The notes: generated from the letters alone by a model not told the origin. Shown: positions 1 to 7,384, numbered from the stretch's first letter. The stretch is 33,042 nucleotides of DNA from an uncultured bacterium (GCA_903952785.1 CAJBHC010000079.1:1-33042); one strand, 5' to 3'. A program made the numbers and translations.

Positions 1-51
1 CATACGAGATCTATCGCTGTGACTGGAGTTCAGACGTGTGCTCTCCGATCT
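1..51 (+). other. Illumina adapter left on the contig end
   Basis: The first 51 bases match the Illumina P7/TruSeq adapter layout. CATACGAGAT is at 1-10, an 8-base index-like segment CTATCGCT at 11-18, then GTGACTGGAGTTCAGACGTG and the rest of the read-2 primer up to CCGATCT at 45-51. One T is missing from the usual GCTCTTCCGATCT end. This is not genomic sequence. Translated from the GTG at 19 it gives the peptide MTGVQTCAL, a known type of database artefact. True genome sequence begins at about base 52. Confidence 0.97.
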
Positions 52-570
52 ACTCTTCACACAAACAACGCCGCTGGAACCTTTACTAGATTAATAGATC
101 TTGGTGCTGATCCAAAAACATTAACATCAGCAATTCACGCTGCAATTGCTCAGCGTCTAGTTAGAGTCCTTTGTAATAAATGTAAAAAGAAGGTTCCAAT
201 TCCAACAGAGAGAGTGGCATTAGTTGACGACGTACTAGAATCAATAAAGGAAATGGAGGAAGGAAAAGAGTTCTTACAAAAACCAACAGAAATTTATATT
301 CCCGCGGGATGCGATGAATGTAATAACACTGGATACTTTGATAGAATCGGAATTCATGAATTAATTTTGACAGATGCATCAATTGAAAAAATTGTAAGAG
401 AAAATCCAAGTGAAAGAGAAATCAAATCTGTGGCTAGAAAACAAGGTTTTTTAGACATGAGACAAGATGGTGTAGTAAAAGTTTTACAGGGTGTAACCTC
501 TTTTGATGAGCTAGAGCGTGTTATAGATTTATCTAAAGATGATTTTATAGAAGAAGCTCCGTTAGTTTAA
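52..570 (+). CDS. PilB/GspE-type ATPase, C-terminal fragment
   Basis: This is the C-terminal part, about 172 residues, of a type II secretion/type IV pilus assembly ATPase. The upstream part lies off the contig, and the apparent GTG start at 19 belongs to adapter. Visible are the HTNNAAG segment, the run GADPKTLTSAIHAAIAQRLV typical of the family, and two Cys pairs (CNKC near the start, CDEC further on) that form the zinc-binding insert of PilB/GspE. After these comes GYFDRIGIHELI and a C-terminal helical region. Such ATPases power pilus extension at the cytoplasmic face of the membrane. Walker A and B are not in the window. PilB and GspE cannot be told apart from this fragment. In CPR genomes a type IV pilus role is the likelier one (inference). 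Confidence 0.9.
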   Translation, partial: TLHTNNAAGTFTRLIDLGADPKTLTSAIHAAIAQRLVRVLCNKCKKKVPIPTERVALVDDVLESIKEMEEGKEFLQKPTEIYIPAGCDECNNTGYFDRIGIHELILTDASIEKIVRENPSEREIKSVARKQGFLDMRQDGVVKVLQGVTSFDELERVIDLSKDDFIEEAPLV

Positions 571-648
571 TTTTATTTCCAAAAAGGTGATAATAATATA
601 TAAAATTCAACAAAGTGATTTTATGAAAATATTTTAGGTTGACAATTG

Positions 649-672
649 ATTTATTTGACACTTCAAATAAAT
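649..672. repeat. 10-bp perfect inverted repeat, hairpin
   Basis: ATTTATTTGA (649-658) and TCAAATAAAT (663-672) are perfect reverse complements around a 4-base loop. The hairpin lies 80 bp after the pilus ATPase gene. It has no following T-run, so it could be a weak terminator, a 3'-end stabilising hairpin or an operator. Its function is unknown. Confidence 0.45.
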
Positions 673-704
673 AATTATCCAAAACAAAACTGTGTAAATC
701 TCCG

Positions 705-733
705 TTGACTTAAAACGGTCTCACAGGTATTGT
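705..733 (+). promoter_or_regulatory. Candidate promoter of the structured RNA
   Basis: TTGACT (705-710) is separated by 17 bp from TATTGT (728-733). The -35 matches consensus at 5 of 6 positions and the -10 at 4 of 6. Transcription would begin near 740, just ahead of the folded region at 775-946. An alternative TTGACA lies at 655-660 but has no convincing -10 partner. Confidence 0.45.
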
Positions 734-774
734 TATTTTATCAATTTGATCAAGCGTGAAAAATTGATAACAAA

Positions 775-946
775 AAAACAGCACTTTAAATCTCTAAGCG
801 ATGCTTTAAGTCCTAAGACCTAAAGCCCGATAGTTCTTTAAGGATAGCACCAGGAACGTGGCGTAAAGCCCGCACCAGAACGTCCTTTAAGAAAAACCGA
901 TAGACCCGCAAAGGTTGTATCGCTTAGAGATTTAAGGAGCTGTTTT
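775..946 (+). ncRNA. Candidate structured RNA, 30-bp closing stem
   Basis: Bases 775-804 pair with 917-946 over 30 positions with one A-A mismatch and two G-U wobbles. Inside, ACCT (819-822) can pair with AGGT (912-915), and TTCTTTAAGGA (834-844) with TCCTTTAAGAA (883-893) with a single mismatch. Three motifs each occur twice: TAAAGCCCG at 821 and 864, CCGATAG at 827 and 897, and GCACCAG(G)AACGT at 847 and 872. A small hairpin precedes it (738-747 with 761-770), a promoter-like pair lies at 705-733 and a terminator at 1049-1075. The size and rod shape recall 6S RNA. I find no RNase P, tmRNA or SRP signature, so I do not name it. The G-U wobbles favour + strand transcription. A non-autonomous mobile element with 30-bp terminal inverted repeats is an alternative. 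Confidence 0.55.
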
Positions 947-1048
947 ATTCCTAAGAATATAACACAGAAATAAATCCCTTTTTGTATCTTTGCTACAAAA
1001 ATCCATTTTACCATGCCAAAATCATCTGGCAAGCCTGTTTCAAGTTCA

Positions 1049-1075
1049 TGAGTATCGTAGCATACTTATTTTTTT
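1049..1075 (+). terminator. Rho-independent terminator before ruvB
   Basis: TGAGTAT (1049-1055) and ATACTTA (1062-1068) form a 7-bp stem with one G-U pair around the loop CGTAGC, followed by a run of seven T. It would end a transcript starting near 740 and separates the RNA candidate from ruvB. Confidence 0.6.
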
Positions 1076-1129
1076 CTGTCAAGCAGTTATTATTTAGATT
1101 ACAAGTTAAAATGTAGTTGAAACAACAAA

Positions 1130-2191
1130 ATGACTCAAGATTTTAATTCTAACATATCCAATATAACCTCAAATACCCCCATAACCGATGAGGTTTTGGA
1201 GAAGTCAGGAGATAAAGTTCTTGATCAAGAACTCAGACCTGGTAATTTTGAAGAATATATTGGCCAAGAACAGATCAAAAATAACCTCAAAATCCTACTA
1301 ACTGCCGCAAAAGAGAGAAACCACCCACCAGAACACCTTTTGTTCTATGGCCCTCCAGGGCTTGGTAAGACAACTCTAGCTCACCTTATTGCTAAAGAGA
1401 CGGGATCTCAAATTAAAATCACCTCTGGCCCTGTTATAGAGCGTGTGGGGGACTTAGCATCCGTATTAACCAACCTCTCTCCGGGGGACATTCTTTTTAT
1501 CGATGAAATCCATCGCCTCAACAAAACGGTTGAGGAGGTTCTTTACCCCGCCATGGAATCTGGCCAAATTGATATAATTATTGGAAAGGGACCTTCTGCC
1601 AGAACAATTCAATTAGATTTACCTCCCTTTACCCTAATTTCAGCCACGACAAGAGTTGCCATGGTCTCCTCCCCTCTCAGATCCAGGTTTTCAGGGGGAG
1701 TCTTTCGTTTGGAATTTTATACAGAAGGTGAAATATCAAAAATAGTTTCAAGATCTGCAAATATTCTTAACTTAAATATTGACGAGGGTGCAATTAATGA
1801 AATAGCAAAAAGGAGCCGTTCAACCCCTCGTACTGCAAATTATCTACTTAAAAGATGTAGGGATTATTCACAAGTTCTTAAAAAACAATTAACAAAGGAT
1901 GTAGTTGAGGAAGCCTTGTCTCTTCTTTCAATCGATAGGCGTGGACTAACCGCCATGGATCGTTCTATTCTTTCAACAATTATAGAAAAATATGAAGGGG
2001 GGCCTGTTGGACTTGGAACAATTTCAGCTTCCCTCTCGGAAGATGAGGCAACAATTGAGGAATTTAGTGAACCATATTTGATTCAACTTGGTTTTATAGA
2101 AAGAACTCCAAGGGGGCGAGTTGTAACACCTCAAGGTTATGCCCACCTTGGTATTGATTATCCGACAGAAAAACAAATTAGATTTGCTTAA
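1130..2191 (+). CDS. ruvB: Holliday junction branch migration helicase RuvB
   Basis: A 353-residue AAA+ motor that drives Holliday junction branch migration together with RuvA. A poorly conserved 30-residue N-terminal tail precedes the usual LRPGNFEEYIGQ start. Walker A GPPGLGKT is near residues 74-81, Walker B LFIDEIH near 122-128, sensor 1 ATTR near 172-175, and the arginine-finger segment SPLRSRF near 181-187. The C-terminal winged helix (GGPVGLGTISASL, ERTPRGRVVTPQGYAHLG) is complete. The segment SRFSGGVFRLEFY carries two extra residues compared with the common RFG form. ruvC follows 44 bp downstream, so both probably share a transcript. ruvA is not in the window. No clear Shine-Dalgarno sequence precedes the ATG. 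Confidence 0.97.
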   Translation: MTQDFNSNISNITSNTPITDEVLEKSGDKVLDQELRPGNFEEYIGQEQIKNNLKILLTAAKERNHPPEHLLFYGPPGLGKTTLAHLIAKETGSQIKITSGPVIERVGDLASVLTNLSPGDILFIDEIHRLNKTVEEVLYPAMESGQIDIIIGKGPSARTIQLDLPPFTLISATTRVAMVSSPLRSRFSGGVFRLEFYTEGEISKIVSRSANILNLNIDEGAINEIAKRSRSTPRTANYLLKRCRDYSQVLKKQLTKDVVEEALSLLSIDRRGLTAMDRSILSTIIEKYEGGPVGLGTISASLSEDEATIEEFSEPYLIQLGFIERTPRGRVVTPQGYAHLGIDYPTEKQIRFA

Positions 2192-2235
2192 TTTTTTTTA
2201 ACACTTAAAATACAAAGATAAGTGATTATTTAAAT

Positions 2236-2709
2236 ATGAAAATATTATCAATTGATCCGGGATATGAAAGACTTGGTATTGCAATAATAGAAAAGGAACG
2301 AGGAAAAAAGGAGGTTTTGTTATTTTCAGAGTGTTTTAAAACAGACGCTAAAAACCCTTTTGAAGAACGTTTATTGGAAATTGGAAATAAAATTGAGGAA
2401 TTAATTATTGAGCACCAACCATTTGTTTTAGCAATTGAAACACTTTTTTTTAGTAAAAATACAAAAACAGCAATGAGGGTTGCCGAGACAAGGGGAACAA
2501 TAATTTATGTTGCTAAAAAAAACAAACTTCTCATTAAAGAAATAAATCCTATGGAAATTAAATTAGCCGTCACAGGTGACGGAAAAAGTGACAAACACCA
2601 AATGACAAAAATGGTTCAATTAATTTTAAAGATGAACAAAAAAGCAACAGATGATGAATATGACGCTATCTCTTGTGGTCTTGCGTGTTGTGCCCTTTTG
2701 AGATATTAA
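2236..2709 (+). CDS. ruvC: Holliday junction resolvase RuvC
   Basis: A 157-residue RNase H-fold endonuclease that cuts Holliday junctions, of normal length for the family. The four acidic catalytic residues are visible: Asp7 in LSIDPG, Glu68 in LAIETLFFSKN, and Asp140/Asp143 in the C-terminal DDEYDAISCGLA, equivalent to the DxxD pair of Escherichia coli RuvC. The motif FFSKNTKTAM around 71-80 is the DNA-contacting loop. Its place after ruvB fits joint action in recombination repair. The C-terminus is Cys-rich (ISCGLACCALL), which is a minor oddity. Confidence 0.96.
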   Translation: MKILSIDPGYERLGIAIIEKERGKKEVLLFSECFKTDAKNPFEERLLEIGNKIEELIIEHQPFVLAIETLFFSKNTKTAMRVAETRGTIIYVAKKNKLLIKEINPMEIKLAVTGDGKSDKHQMTKMVQLILKMNKKATDDEYDAISCGLACCALLRY

Positions 2710-2747
2710 ACTCAATATAATAATTAATTTTAAACAATATCCACAGT

Positions 2748-2775
2748 TTTACTTGCATATTTCTATTAGTATGAT
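2748..2775 (+). promoter_or_regulatory. Candidate promoter of the acidic protein gene
   Basis: TTTACT (2748-2753) lies 16 bp ahead of TATGAT (2770-2775). The -10 matches consensus at 5 of 6 positions. This would give a leader of about 40 nt, longer than for most other genes in this window. Confidence 0.4.
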
Positions 2776-2820
2776 AAATATATCAAATAAGTTTTAATAA
2801 TTAATCAAACAACAATAAAC

Positions 2821-3117
2821 ATGACTGATGACTTAGATTTAGATATTGCAACGGACACCACTGGATCAGATGATGATTTATTAGCAGAAGATAAAGATCT
2901 TGATGTTGGAGATGTTGATCCACTAGATGTTCCCCTTGATGAAGAGGAGCTCGTGGACGATGAATCCATAGACCCTGAAAAAGAAGAGGGTGAGGACGAA
3001 GGTCTCTTCGGTTTTGGATTACCAGGAGAGTTAAACGATGATGGAGAATTTGTTTCTCCAGCAATAGATGATGAAGAGGAAGAGGAAGAGTTGGTTGATG
3101 AAAATCTATTTAATTAA
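2821..3117 (+). CDS. Highly acidic small protein, unknown function
   Basis: A 98-residue protein in which 43 residues are Asp or Glu and only two are Lys. It is therefore strongly negatively charged and probably disordered. It starts MTDDLDLDIATD, has a short hydrophobic and glycine-rich centre (GLFGFGLPGEL, about residues 60-70), and ends with a run of six Glu followed by LVDENLFN. There is no signal peptide or membrane segment. It has its own candidate promoter upstream and a terminator just downstream, so it is probably a single-gene unit. Acidic proteins of this kind can act as nucleic-acid mimics, chaperone-like tails or ion buffers. Nothing here decides between these. I do not recognise a family. 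Confidence 0.8.
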   Translation: MTDDLDLDIATDTTGSDDDLLAEDKDLDVGDVDPLDVPLDEEELVDDESIDPEKEEGEDEGLFGFGLPGELNDDGEFVSPAIDDEEEEEELVDENLFN

Positions 3118-3138
3118 AAAACTAAAAAACGCACCTCG

Positions 3139-3177
3139 ACAACACAGGTACACTATAAAAAGTGTGCCTTTTGTTGT
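3139..3177 (+). terminator. Terminator after the acidic protein gene
   Basis: GGTACACT (3147-3154) pairs with AGTGTGCC (3161-3168) with one G-U pair around the loop ATAAAA, followed by the U-rich TTTTGTTGT. An outer ACAACA/TGTTGT pairing extends the stem. A GTG at 3162 that could start the next gene lies inside this hairpin, which argues against using it as a start. Confidence 0.65.
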
Positions 3178-3206
3178 ACAATAGGCAAAGTTATTATAAA
3201 AACAAA

Positions 3207-5630
3207 ATGTTCAAAAAATACAATAAAAAACGTCTTAAATTTATCCTTAAAAACACTATTTTAATAGCAATTATTGCTATTGTTGTTTTAGCTGGAATAT
3301 TCTTAATTTGGGCTTCAACAATTAAAACTCCAGACCTTTCTTCTTTTGACGATAGGCTTTTGGGTCAATCAGCTAAAATATATGATAGAACTGGAAACAT
3401 ATTATTATATGATTTGAGTGAAAAAGTTAGAAGAACCGTAACTCCTTTTGACCAAATTTCTCCTTATGTAAAAAATACAACTGTTGCAATTGAGGATGTT
3501 GATTTTTACAATCACGGAGGAATTAAGATTTCATCAATAATAAGAGCCGTCTTTGCCAACATTTTTTCATTGAAATTTAGCCAAGGTGGTTCAACAATCA
3601 CACAACAGGTAGTTAAAAATTCACTACTTTCTCAAAACAAAACCATAACTAGAAAAATTAAAGAGTGGATTTTGGCAATCAAACTAGAGAGAACAGCTTC
3701 AAAAGATACTATTTTGAACATGTATTTAAATGAGGCGCCTTATGGAGGAAATATTTATGGGGTAGAAGAAGCTAGTTCTTTATTCTTTAATAAAAAATCA
3801 AAAGATTTAACCTTGGCAGAATCAGCCTACCTTGCATCCCTACCCCAATCCCCATCGTCACTATCTCCCTACGGAAAAAACAAAACCAAGCTGGAAGCAA
3901 GAAAAAATCTAGTACTCCAAAAAACCTTGGAAGCAAAACTTATTTCAAAAGAAGAATACGAAAAAGCTATAGCAGAAAAAGTTGTTTTTCAACCAAAATC
4001 AATGGCTGGAATCAAGGCCCCCCATTTTGTTATGTACGTTAAAGATTATTTACTAGAAAAATATGGGGAAGAGTTGCTGGCAAAAGGTGGTTTAAAGATA
4101 ACAACAACACTAGATTATGAGTTGCAACAAAAAACAGAGGATTTGGTTTATAATTATGTGACAAAAAACGGCCCTGCTTTTAAAGCAAAAAACGCAGCAG
4201 CTGTTGCAACAGATCCAAGAACAGGGCAAATACTAATGATGGTTGGATCAAAGGATTACTTTGATAAAGAAAATGATGGAAACTTTAATGTGATAACCGC
4301 CCACAGACAGCCGGGTTCATCTTTTAAGCCGTTTGCTTATGCTACAGCATTCATGAAAGGTTATACGCCAGAAACACCACTTTTCGATGTTCAAACAGAG
4401 TTTAATGTAAACTGTACACCCCTTATTAATGAGAAAGACAAGGAGAAGCCGGGCTGTTATACGCCACAGAACTACGAAGGGGGGTTTAAGGGATTAATGA
4501 GCTTTAGAACAGCCCTTGCTCAATCAAGAAACATACCATCAGTAAAGGTATTATATTTGGCTGGAATTGAAGACACCTTAAAAACAGCAACAGCCATGGG
4601 TATTAATGATTTAGGCCCAGCTTCTCAATACGGCCTAGCCCTTGTTCTTGGAGGTGGTGAGGTTTCCCCACTTGATATGACGTCAGCGTATGGTGTATTT
4701 GCAAACAATGGACAAAAAGCCCCCTTAGTTTCTGTTTTAAAAATAGAAACGGACAAGGGAGAGTTGTTGGAACAAACACCTGAGAAAATTGTCACGAAAC
4801 AAGTTATAACGGAACAATCAGCAAAATTAATCAACAGCGTTTTATCTGACAGAAAAGCAGGATCAACTATTTTTGCTCCAAGCATCTTTGGAAGCAGGGT
4901 GGTTGCAATGAAAACTGGTACAACAAACAACTCACGAGACGCTTGGGAAATTGGATACACCCCAAGTATTGCCATTGGAGCTTGGATGGGGAATAATGAC
5001 AATACACCAATGATTCAACAGTCTTCCGCTAAAATTGTTGCCCCTCTATGGAAAAGTATAATGGATTTTGAGCTAGCCAGAATACCTGTTGAAAGTTTTG
5101 ATGCACCAGAACCAACGGAGAAGAATATTAATCCCTTCTTAACTGGCACCTGGATGGGGCCGGGGAGTGAGGTTCATTCAGAGTTATATTGGGTTGATAA
5201 AAAAAATCCAACAGGCGGTGCGCCGGGCTTAAATTCTAATGATGAACAATTTAGAAATTGGGAATATGGTGTTATTAGCTGGTCCCAAGGCCCACAAGCG
5301 GCTGGATTGATTCAAAGCACCCCTGTAGTTGGTGGTGGTGAATTAAATCAAAACACCAATCAATTTAAAATAGTTCAACCAACCAGCTTCTCCATAATAG
5401 ATAAAAACTCAAGACAATCAATCATTGTTTCTGGTTTTAAAAATAACACCGTTTCAGTTGAATACTATATAAACGGCGCTTCTATTGGTAAATCTACAGA
5501 AGCACCCTTCGTTTCTTCTTACACCCCATCAGAAACACCAGCTAGTGACTTTGAAGATGAATTAAAAGCGGTAGAGATGGATTCAAATGGAAATCAACGA
5601 GAAACAACGGCGGTATATTCAATAAAGTAA
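3207..5630 (+). CDS. Class A penicillin-binding protein (PBP1a-like)
   Basis: A bifunctional peptidoglycan glycosyltransferase/transpeptidase of about 807 residues, anchored by one N-terminal membrane helix (ILIAIIAIVVLAGIFLIW). The glycosyltransferase family 51 domain shows AIEDVDFYNHGG, GGSTITQQ, RKIKEW and ILNMYLNEAPYGG. The transpeptidase domain shows the SxxK serine in GSSFKPF, SRN in AQSRNIPS and KTGTT. After that come about 170 residues (FDAPEPTEKN to the end), the last part resembling an Ig/fibronectin-like module (SFSIIDKNSRQSIIVSGF onward). I chose the ATG at 3207, giving MFKKYNKKRLK with the basic residues expected before the helix. The in-frame GTG at 3162 lies within a terminator. 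A strong terminator follows 16 bp after the stop. The gene appears to be a single unit. Confidence 0.95.
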   Translation: MFKKYNKKRLKFILKNTILIAIIAIVVLAGIFLIWASTIKTPDLSSFDDRLLGQSAKIYDRTGNILLYDLSEKVRRTVTPFDQISPYVKNTTVAIEDVDFYNHGGIKISSIIRAVFANIFSLKFSQGGSTITQQVVKNSLLSQNKTITRKIKEWILAIKLERTASKDTILNMYLNEAPYGGNIYGVEEASSLFFNKKSKDLTLAESAYLASLPQSPSSLSPYGKNKTKLEARKNLVLQKTLEAKLISKEEYEKAIAEKVVFQPKSMAGIKAPHFVMYVKDYLLEKYGEELLAKGGLKITTTLDYELQQKTEDLVYNYVTKNGPAFKAKNAAAVATDPRTGQILMMVGSKDYFDKENDGNFNVITAHRQPGSSFKPFAYATAFMKGYTPETPLFDVQTEFNVNCTPLINEKDKEKPGCYTPQNYEGGFKGLMSFRTALAQSRNIPSVKVLYLAGIEDTLKTATAMGINDLGPASQYGLALVLGGGEVSPLDMTSAYGVFANNGQKAPLVSVLKIETDKGELLEQTPEKIVTKQVITEQSAKLINSVLSDRKAGSTIFAPSIFGSRVVAMKTGTTNNSRDAWEIGYTPSIAIGAWMGNNDNTPMIQQSSAKIVAPLWKSIMDFELARIPVESFDAPEPTEKNINPFLTGTWMGPGSEVHSELYWVDKKNPTGGAPGLNSNDEQFRNWEYGVISWSQGPQAAGLIQSTPVVGGGELNQNTNQFKIVQPTSFSIIDKNSRQSIIVSGFKNNTVSVEYYINGASIGKSTEAPFVSSYTPSETPASDFEDELKAVEMDSNGNQRETTAVYSIK

Positions 5631-5646
5631 AATTAACTTAATAAAT

Positions 5647-5685
5647 TATAAAAAACCAACATATGCAAAATGTTGGTTTTTTATA
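5647..5685. terminator. Bidirectional terminator, 16-bp perfect stem
   Basis: TATAAAAAACCAACAT (5647-5662) and ATGTTGGTTTTTTATA (5670-5685) are perfect reverse complements with a 7-base loop. A-runs on one side and T-runs on the other allow termination on both strands. It lies between the convergent penicillin-binding protein gene and the dnaA-dnaN operon. Confidence 0.92.
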
Positions 5686-5698
5686 TTATTTAACTCAA

Positions 5699-5956
5699 TC
5701 AAAAACCTATTGAATCTACAAATCTATTTGGGATGGTTTCTTTTATAATTTTAAGGATTTGTTCTTTTCTTATATATATAAAGTTCTTTTGAACTGGATT
5801 AACTTTTAAAATAATAGTGTTTTTTCTAAAAAAAACATGAGTTTCATCTATATCCAAACCTGTTTGATTCTTTACAGCATCAACAACAGACTTTTTGTCT
5901 TCCTGTGGATTCTTGATTTTTGAATAATCACCCAATAAATCACCAATGTTTATCAT
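5699..5956 (-). CDS. Small DciA/DUF721-like protein after dnaN
   Basis: An 85-residue protein that starts 1 nt after the dnaN stop codon, so it is very probably in the same operon. The C-terminal half has alternating strands and a helix: TIILKVNPVQKNFIYIRKEQILKI, then ETIPNRFVDSIGF. This order (a strand, a short linker, a helix with basic residues, and a final 'V..I.F' strand) resembles the KH-like core of DciA (DUF721) proteins, which load the replicative helicase in bacteria lacking DnaC. In many bacteria a DUF721 gene lies close to dnaN/recF, which supports the idea. The similarity is by eye and weak, so the assignment is an inference. The protein has no membrane segment or signal peptide. 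Confidence 0.6.
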   Translation of the reverse strand: MINIGDLLGDYSKIKNPQEDKKSVVDAVKNQTGLDIDETHVFFRKNTIILKVNPVQKNFIYIRKEQILKIIKETIPNRFVDSIGF

Positions 5957-5957
5957 A

Positions 5958-7058
5958 TTATTTATTCATTGGCATCAATAGATAAAGAAAACTATCATCA
6001 CCAAAAGCTTTCATTATCATTGGTTTATTTACCCCACTAAAAGACAATACCAAACTGTCTGAACTAATTGAGATAAGCGCATCTGTTATGTATTTATAAT
6101 TAAAATTAATACTTAAAGACTCTCCGGTGATTGAACCCTGTATTGTTGTTGTACTTTCTCCAATATTGTTGTTTTTTGTTATTATTTCAATATTTTTTTC
6201 CTCTGGATGTATTACAAACTTGGTGTGATTAAAAACATCACTAAAAATAGAACTTGTTTTAAAACAATTTAATAAATCCTGTTTTAAAACAGTAATCTCT
6301 GAAACAAACTCTTTTGGAATAATAGCTTTGTAATTAGGAAAATTACCCTCGATAATTCTAGAAACCAAATAGGCATCATTATAAGATATTGCTATCTGAT
6401 TCTGTTCAATCACTATTTTAAGGTTTTCATTAACCCCCTCAAAAAATCTTATTATTTCAACCGCATTTTTAACTGGAATTAAAACTTGAGAAAAATCCAA
6501 TAGGTTTTTGAGTTTTATTGTTTTTTCAGCCAACCGGAGTCCGTCGGTCGCAACAAAAACAATTAAACCCTCTTCAGGAGTCACACAAACGCTTGAGAGC
6601 TCTGGTTTAATACTAGATGTGGCAGAACTATACCAAACTGACTTAATACCGCTTATAAGGCTTTCTGCTGGCATTTCAATACTCTTTACCATATCAACCT
6701 TTGGTATTATTGGATAATCATCGTTTGGAAATATTTTAATGATTGTATTTGTTTTTGGGGTTGAAACAAGAAGGTTTCCTTCAATTAAGTCTAGGGTAAC
6801 TGTTTTTTCAGAAGTAATACTATTTAGAAAGGAATTTAAGATTGCCCCAGGTATAGCAACAGAACCCTCAACCTCCACCTTTGCGGGTATTTTTATTTCA
6901 ATACCAATATCTAGGTTTGTTGAGTTGATAAACAAACTATTATTTGTTGCTCTTAGAAGAATACAGCTAAGTATAGGAAGGGATGTATTCTTGCTAGTTA
7001 TCTTTTCTGCTTTTGTTACAGCTTCTGAAAGTCTTTCTCTGATGCATTCAATTTTCAT
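5958..7058 (-). CDS. dnaN: DNA polymerase III beta sliding clamp
   Basis: A 366-residue ring-forming clamp subunit that tethers the polymerase to DNA, of normal length with three repeats of about 120 residues. Recognisable segments are SLPILSCILLRA in the first domain, FVATDGLRLAEK in the middle, EGNFPNYKAIIPK at the boundary to the third domain, and the C-terminal MPMNK, a variant of the common MPMR/L ending that contributes to the partner-binding pocket. The start ATG at 7058 is 9 nt after a TATAAT box (7073-7068), so its mRNA may be almost leaderless. It lies downstream of dnaA, with the candidate origin between them, and is followed 1 nt later by a DciA-like gene. Confidence 0.97.
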   Translation of the reverse strand: MKIECIRERLSEAVTKAEKITSKNTSLPILSCILLRATNNSLFINSTNLDIGIEIKIPAKVEVEGSVAIPGAILNSFLNSITSEKTVTLDLIEGNLLVSTPKTNTIIKIFPNDDYPIIPKVDMVKSIEMPAESLISGIKSVWYSSATSSIKPELSSVCVTPEEGLIVFVATDGLRLAEKTIKLKNLLDFSQVLIPVKNAVEIIRFFEGVNENLKIVIEQNQIAISYNDAYLVSRIIEGNFPNYKAIIPKEFVSEITVLKQDLLNCFKTSSIFSDVFNHTKFVIHPEEKNIEIITKNNNIGESTTTIQGSITGESLSINFNYKYITDALISISSDSLVLSFSGVNKPMIMKAFGDDSFLYLLMPMNK

Positions 7059-7067
7059 AATGTATTA

Positions 7068-7073
7068 ATTATA
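7068..7073 (-). promoter_or_regulatory. dnaN -10 box
   Basis: A perfect TATAAT reads on the minus strand from 7073 to 7068, leaving 9 nt before the dnaN ATG. No good -35 is visible. Transcription would start within a few bases of the start codon. Confidence 0.55.
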
Positions 7074-7355
7074 TATCTTTATTAATAAAAAAGCTTATCA
7101 CTACTATACCTGTGGATATGTGGATCTTTAGATATAACTAATAATCTAAACCTTTTTTCATAAAAGACAAACTAAGAGACAGTGTTTTAAACGGTGGCTT
7201 AAATAATGTCTTTTATAGGGGTGTTAATAAGTACACTTTAAATTAACATAATATACAGACATAGAAACAGCTTTTAAACAGCTTGATAGATAGATGTTAA
7301 CAACTTATACACATACTTATACACAAAAGAAGGGTGTTTTTATAGACTTGATAAA

Positions 7356-7384
7356 CAAAAAACAACACAGTGTGTTGTTTTTTG
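7356..7384. terminator. dnaA terminator
   Basis: CAAAAAACAACAC (7356-7368) and GTGTTGTTTTTTG (7372-7384) are perfect reverse complements around a 3-base loop, giving a 13-bp stem with an A-run/T-run. It lies 23 bp after the dnaA stop on the minus strand and would insulate the candidate origin from dnaA transcription. Confidence 0.85.

Noticed and set aside
775..946. Insertion element (terminal inverted repeats of 30 bp)
   Set aside because: No target-site duplication or second copy is visible in the window, and the internal pairs extend the same fold. I keep it only as an alternative to the RNA reading.
838..1032. Minus-strand frame of 64 codons across the structured RNA candidate
   Set aside because: It overlaps the fold, lacks a family resemblance and its codons mirror the repeated RNA motifs. 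The paired stem explains the conserved look better.
571..1129. tRNA, tmRNA, RNase P RNA or SRP RNA
   Set aside because: I found no T-arm GTTCRA motif, no tmRNA acceptor/T-arm, no RNase P core motifs and no SRP helix 8 motif on either strand of this gap.
2801..3064. Minus-strand frame opposite the acidic protein
   Set aside because: It is rich in His/Leu/Gln as expected for the antisense of a GAT/GAA-rich gene, with no own promoter or family.
3162..3206. GTG start giving 15 extra residues on the penicillin-binding protein
   Set aside because: It lies inside the terminator hairpin of the previous gene. The ATG at 3207 gives the normal basic N-terminus before the membrane helix.
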